From an uncultured Lachnospiraceae bacterium (lineage in GTDB: Bacteria; Bacillota; Clostridia; Lachnospirales; Lachnospiraceae), in the NCBI GenBank assembly GCA_947628225.1, contig CANQYY010000001.1, positions 62,001 through 126,000 of the forward strand: 64,000 bases of DNA. The letters are read 5' to 3'. The position numbers were made by a program, and so were the translations under genes. Positions 62,466 to 64,000 of this stretch are shown here, in pieces. The first letter of the stretch is position 1. Every line of letters starts with the position of its first letter. The notes under the pieces are model-generated. The model made no database searches, was not told the DNA's origin, and saw nothing but the letters and a program-made list of their open reading frames with translations.

Positions 62466-62867
62466 ATGATGAAAAAAAGAAAATGGATAATGATAGGCAG
62501 TCTTTCTCTTCTGCTTTTGGGAGTTACCGGCTGCGGCAATAATAATGGGCAGGATAAAACGAATAATGCGACAACGGTACCGGCAGCCACCGAACAAACG
62601 CAGCCTACGGATAACGGCGAAGTTTCCGCCACGCAAAGTCCGGACGCCTCCGGGACTGATATATCACAGGAGGAAGCGATAAAGATCGCTTTAAAGGAAG
62701 TAAAAGGAGCAAAAGAATCTGATATCCGCATTCATAAAGACCGTGACGATGGCCGGGATGTCTATGAGGGCTCTATTCTCTACAACGAAATTAAATATGA
62801 ATTTGAAATTGATGCCTCTGACGGAAAGATTTTAGAATGGGATGAAGAATCGATATACGATGATTAA
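62466..62867 (+). CDS. PepSY-domain lipoprotein
   Basis: 133 residues. A lipoprotein signal ends GVTGC (Cys near 23), followed by a Thr/Asn/Gln-rich linker and one PepSY-like domain (about 73-130, ISQEEAIKIALKE ... YEFEIDASDGKILEWDEE). PepSY domains often inhibit or chaperone extracytoplasmic peptidases or sense ligands. ATG 62466 has GGAGGG about 12 bases upstream; an adjacent ATG at 62469 is equally possible. It is convergent with blaI and shares a terminator with it. Confidence 0.8.
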   Translation: MMKKRKWIMIGSLSLLLLGVTGCGNNNGQDKTNNATTVPAATEQTQPTDNGEVSATQSPDASGTDISQEEAIKIALKEVKGAKESDIRIHKDRDDGRDVYEGSILYNEIKYEFEIDASDGKILEWDEESIYDD

Positions 62868-62870
62868 TAA

Positions 62871-62911
62871 AAAAGGTGAGCTTGTAAAATATTATGATAC
62901 AAACTCACCTT
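62871..62911. terminator. Bidirectional terminator between PepSY and BlaI genes
   Basis: AAGGTGAGCTTGT and ACAAACTCACCTT pair with one mismatch. T runs lie outside both arms, serving both convergent genes. Confidence 0.8.
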
Positions 62912-62918
62912 ATCTTTT

Positions 62919-63305
62919 TCAATTAAAATATTCGTTTTCTTCTACTACTTTTTTCAGCTCAAGAAGCTCTTCTGAAGTAAGTCGTCTTCCATCGAAATAA
63001 TCATGGATAAAACAGGAAAGGGAACGATTATACAGATTTCTTATCAGTACGCTGGTTTCAATATCCTGAACCTGTTTTTTTGTAATCGTTGCCCGGCAAA
63101 GAAACCCCGGATCTTCCCGGGAAACGGCGCCCTTATCAATTAATCGTTTAATTACGGTATAGGTTGTATTCTTTTCCCAGCCGATATATTCCTTGATTAT
63201 TTTGGAAATATCCTTTGCAGCAAGGACCTTATTCGACCATAACAGTTCCATGACGTTTAATTCGCCCTCATGCAACCGTATTTCTTTTGTTGTTGCTTTG
63301 CTCAT
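62919..63305 (-). CDS. BlaI/MecI/CopY-family transcriptional repressor
   Basis: 128 residues; AAGGAGG precedes the ATG. The winged helix shows LHEGELNVMELLW, KNTTYTVIKRLIDKG and AVSREDPGF, typical of BlaI and MecI. Such repressors bind TACA/TGTA dyads and are inactivated by cleavage through a BlaR1/MecR1 sensor protease. No M56 sensor gene is adjacent on either side, so signal input is unknown. Possible operators precede the gene. Confidence 0.88.
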   Translation of the reverse strand: MSKATTKEIRLHEGELNVMELLWSNKVLAAKDISKIIKEYIGWEKNTTYTVIKRLIDKGAVSREDPGFLCRATITKKQVQDIETSVLIRNLYNRSLSCFIHDYFDGRRLTSEELLELKKVVEENEYFN

Positions 63306-63334
63306 TGTATTATCGGTCCTCCTTGCTACTTTGT

Positions 63335-63447
63335 CTACAGTCGTAGTTTCTGTTATCTACTATTGTAGACTAATTACTTCTATTTCTTCTACGCTTGTTG
63401 TAAGAAGAAACAACTTTATACTACACCTATAGTAGTCCGATTGTCAA
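63335..63447 (-). promoter_or_regulatory. Promoter and candidate BlaI operators
   Basis: On the reverse strand TTGACA (63447-63442) and TAGTAT (63423-63418) are 18 bp apart. ACTAC/GTAGT arms at 63420-63436 overlap the -10 box and spacer. Two more dyads, CTACTATTGTAG (63357-63368) and CTACAGTCGTAG (63335-63346), lie in the leader. They resemble BlaI-type operators and imply autoregulation. Confidence 0.65.
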
Positions 63448-63479
63448 GCAATTTTCGTAAATTTTTCTTCTTTTTTTCC

Positions 63480-64000
63480 CTATTTTCCGAGGGTTTTCAG
63501 CACATCCACAAAATATTGAGGCAACGGAGCTTCTATCTCAATATATTGATTTTTATTCGGGTGGATAAATCCAATCGTGCGCGCATGCAATGTTTGTCCC
63601 TGCAGCCCGGAAAACTGTCTGGGCGGCTGCGGCCCATACACGGTATCGCCCAATATAGGATGCCGGATATATGACATATGGACGCGAATCTGATGTGTAC
63701 GCCCGGTTTCCAGATGGCATTCAATATGATTAAACTGCCGGTTCAAAGAATTTAACACCCGGTAATGCGTTACTGCTCTTCTTCCCTTCCCCTCGGTCAG
63801 GACAGCCATCTTTTTACGATCAACAGGATGTCTGCCTATGGGAAAATCTATCGTGCCCTCTTCCGTTAAAAAATTGTTGTATACAACAGCCTCATATTTT
63901 CGTGTAATGGAATGCTCGCTTAATTGCTCCGCCAGAGATTGATGGGCGTCATTTGTCTTGCACACCACAAGAGCCCCTGTCGTGTCTTTATCGATACGGT
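63480..64000 (-). CDS. RluA-family pseudouridine synthase, 5' end outside window
   Basis: The frame is open to the right edge; about 173 C-terminal residues are visible. The catalytic motif RIDKDTTGALV, with its Asp, lies at the edge of the window, followed by IDFPIGRHPVDRKKMAV, CHLETGRTHQIRVHM and HPILGDTVYG, all typical of RluA/RluD enzymes that modify rRNA or tRNA uridines. The N-terminal part, including any S4 domain, is missing, so the target site cannot be assigned. A GTG at 63968 is internal, not a start. Confidence 0.9.
   Translation of the reverse strand, partial: RIDKDTTGALVVCKTNDAHQSLAEQLSEHSITRKYEAVVYNNFLTEEGTIDFPIGRHPVDRKKMAVLTEGKGRRAVTHYRVLNSLNRQFNHIECHLETGRTHQIRVHMSYIRHPILGDTVYGPQPPRQFSGLQGQTLHARTIGFIHPNKNQYIEIEAPLPQYFVDVLKTLGK

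Overview
The window looks like chromosomal DNA of a low-to-moderate GC, Gram-positive anaerobe of the Clostridia, most likely Lachnospiraceae. This rests on gene content and order: a dgt-dnaG-rpoD-trmK block, scpA/scpB, yicC-remA-gmk-rpoZ, NFACT-type rqcH, a SpoVB-like flippase, a clostridial ANTAR regulator beside nitrogen genes, strong AGGAGG ribosome binding sites and TTGACA/TATAAT promoters. It is mostly core chromosome; only the first 7.4 kb has an accessory character.

Layout. 1-7.4 kb: the end of a tyrosine recombinase gene, then three tandem paralogous genes for secreted leucine-rich-repeat (LRR_5/BspA-like) proteins whose 5' ends are almost identical in DNA, then an AT-rich segment with a small membrane protein, then an exact 89-bp remnant of a fourth LRR gene. 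7.5-12 kb: HD-domain protein, zinc-dependent phospholipase C-like protein, pgeF-queH-apbE operon, DUF4321. 12.2-18.6 kb: dgt, dnaG, rpoD, trmK and a TGS/uridine-kinase-like fusion. 18.6-22.1 kb: rnpB, a YfbR-like HD nucleotidase, a long M29 aminopeptidase and purE. 22.2-25.8 kb: a D,D-carboxypeptidase (reverse strand), a membrane-anchored phosphoesterase, scpAB.

25.8-38.5 kb is a nitrogen and carbamoyl-phosphate block: gltB, gltD, a glutamine-synthetase-like gene, an ANTAR regulator, carA and carB. The glutamine-synthetase-like protein has lost four of the six canonical metal ligands plus the flap glutamate, and the ANTAR protein has a degenerate receiver domain. The gltB transcript begins with a strong hairpin followed by tandem repeats that could pair with it. 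I regard this as the most interesting part of the window: an apparently non-catalytic GS placed among nitrogen-assimilation genes and an RNA-binding regulator.

38.5-49 kb: rpsO, a Nudix hydrolase, pnp (with a long leader hairpin), a DUF5688 protein, tRNA-Arg(CCG), hslO, a secreted repeat protein, rluF, ligA and a SpoVB-like flippase. 49-55.5 kb: a polytopic protein with a long acidic tail, a cysteine desulfurase, a PHP phosphatase and rqcH. 55.5-64 kb: yicC-remA-gmk-lepB-rpoZ, a LexA-box-controlled YneA-like division inhibitor, a large cell-wall amidase, a XerC/D-like recombinase, a PepSY lipoprotein, an orphan BlaI-type repressor with its own operators, and a partial RluA-family pseudouridine synthase at the right edge.

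All assignments are from reading motifs and context by eye; no database search or folding program was run, so hairpins, promoters and identities are manual estimates.
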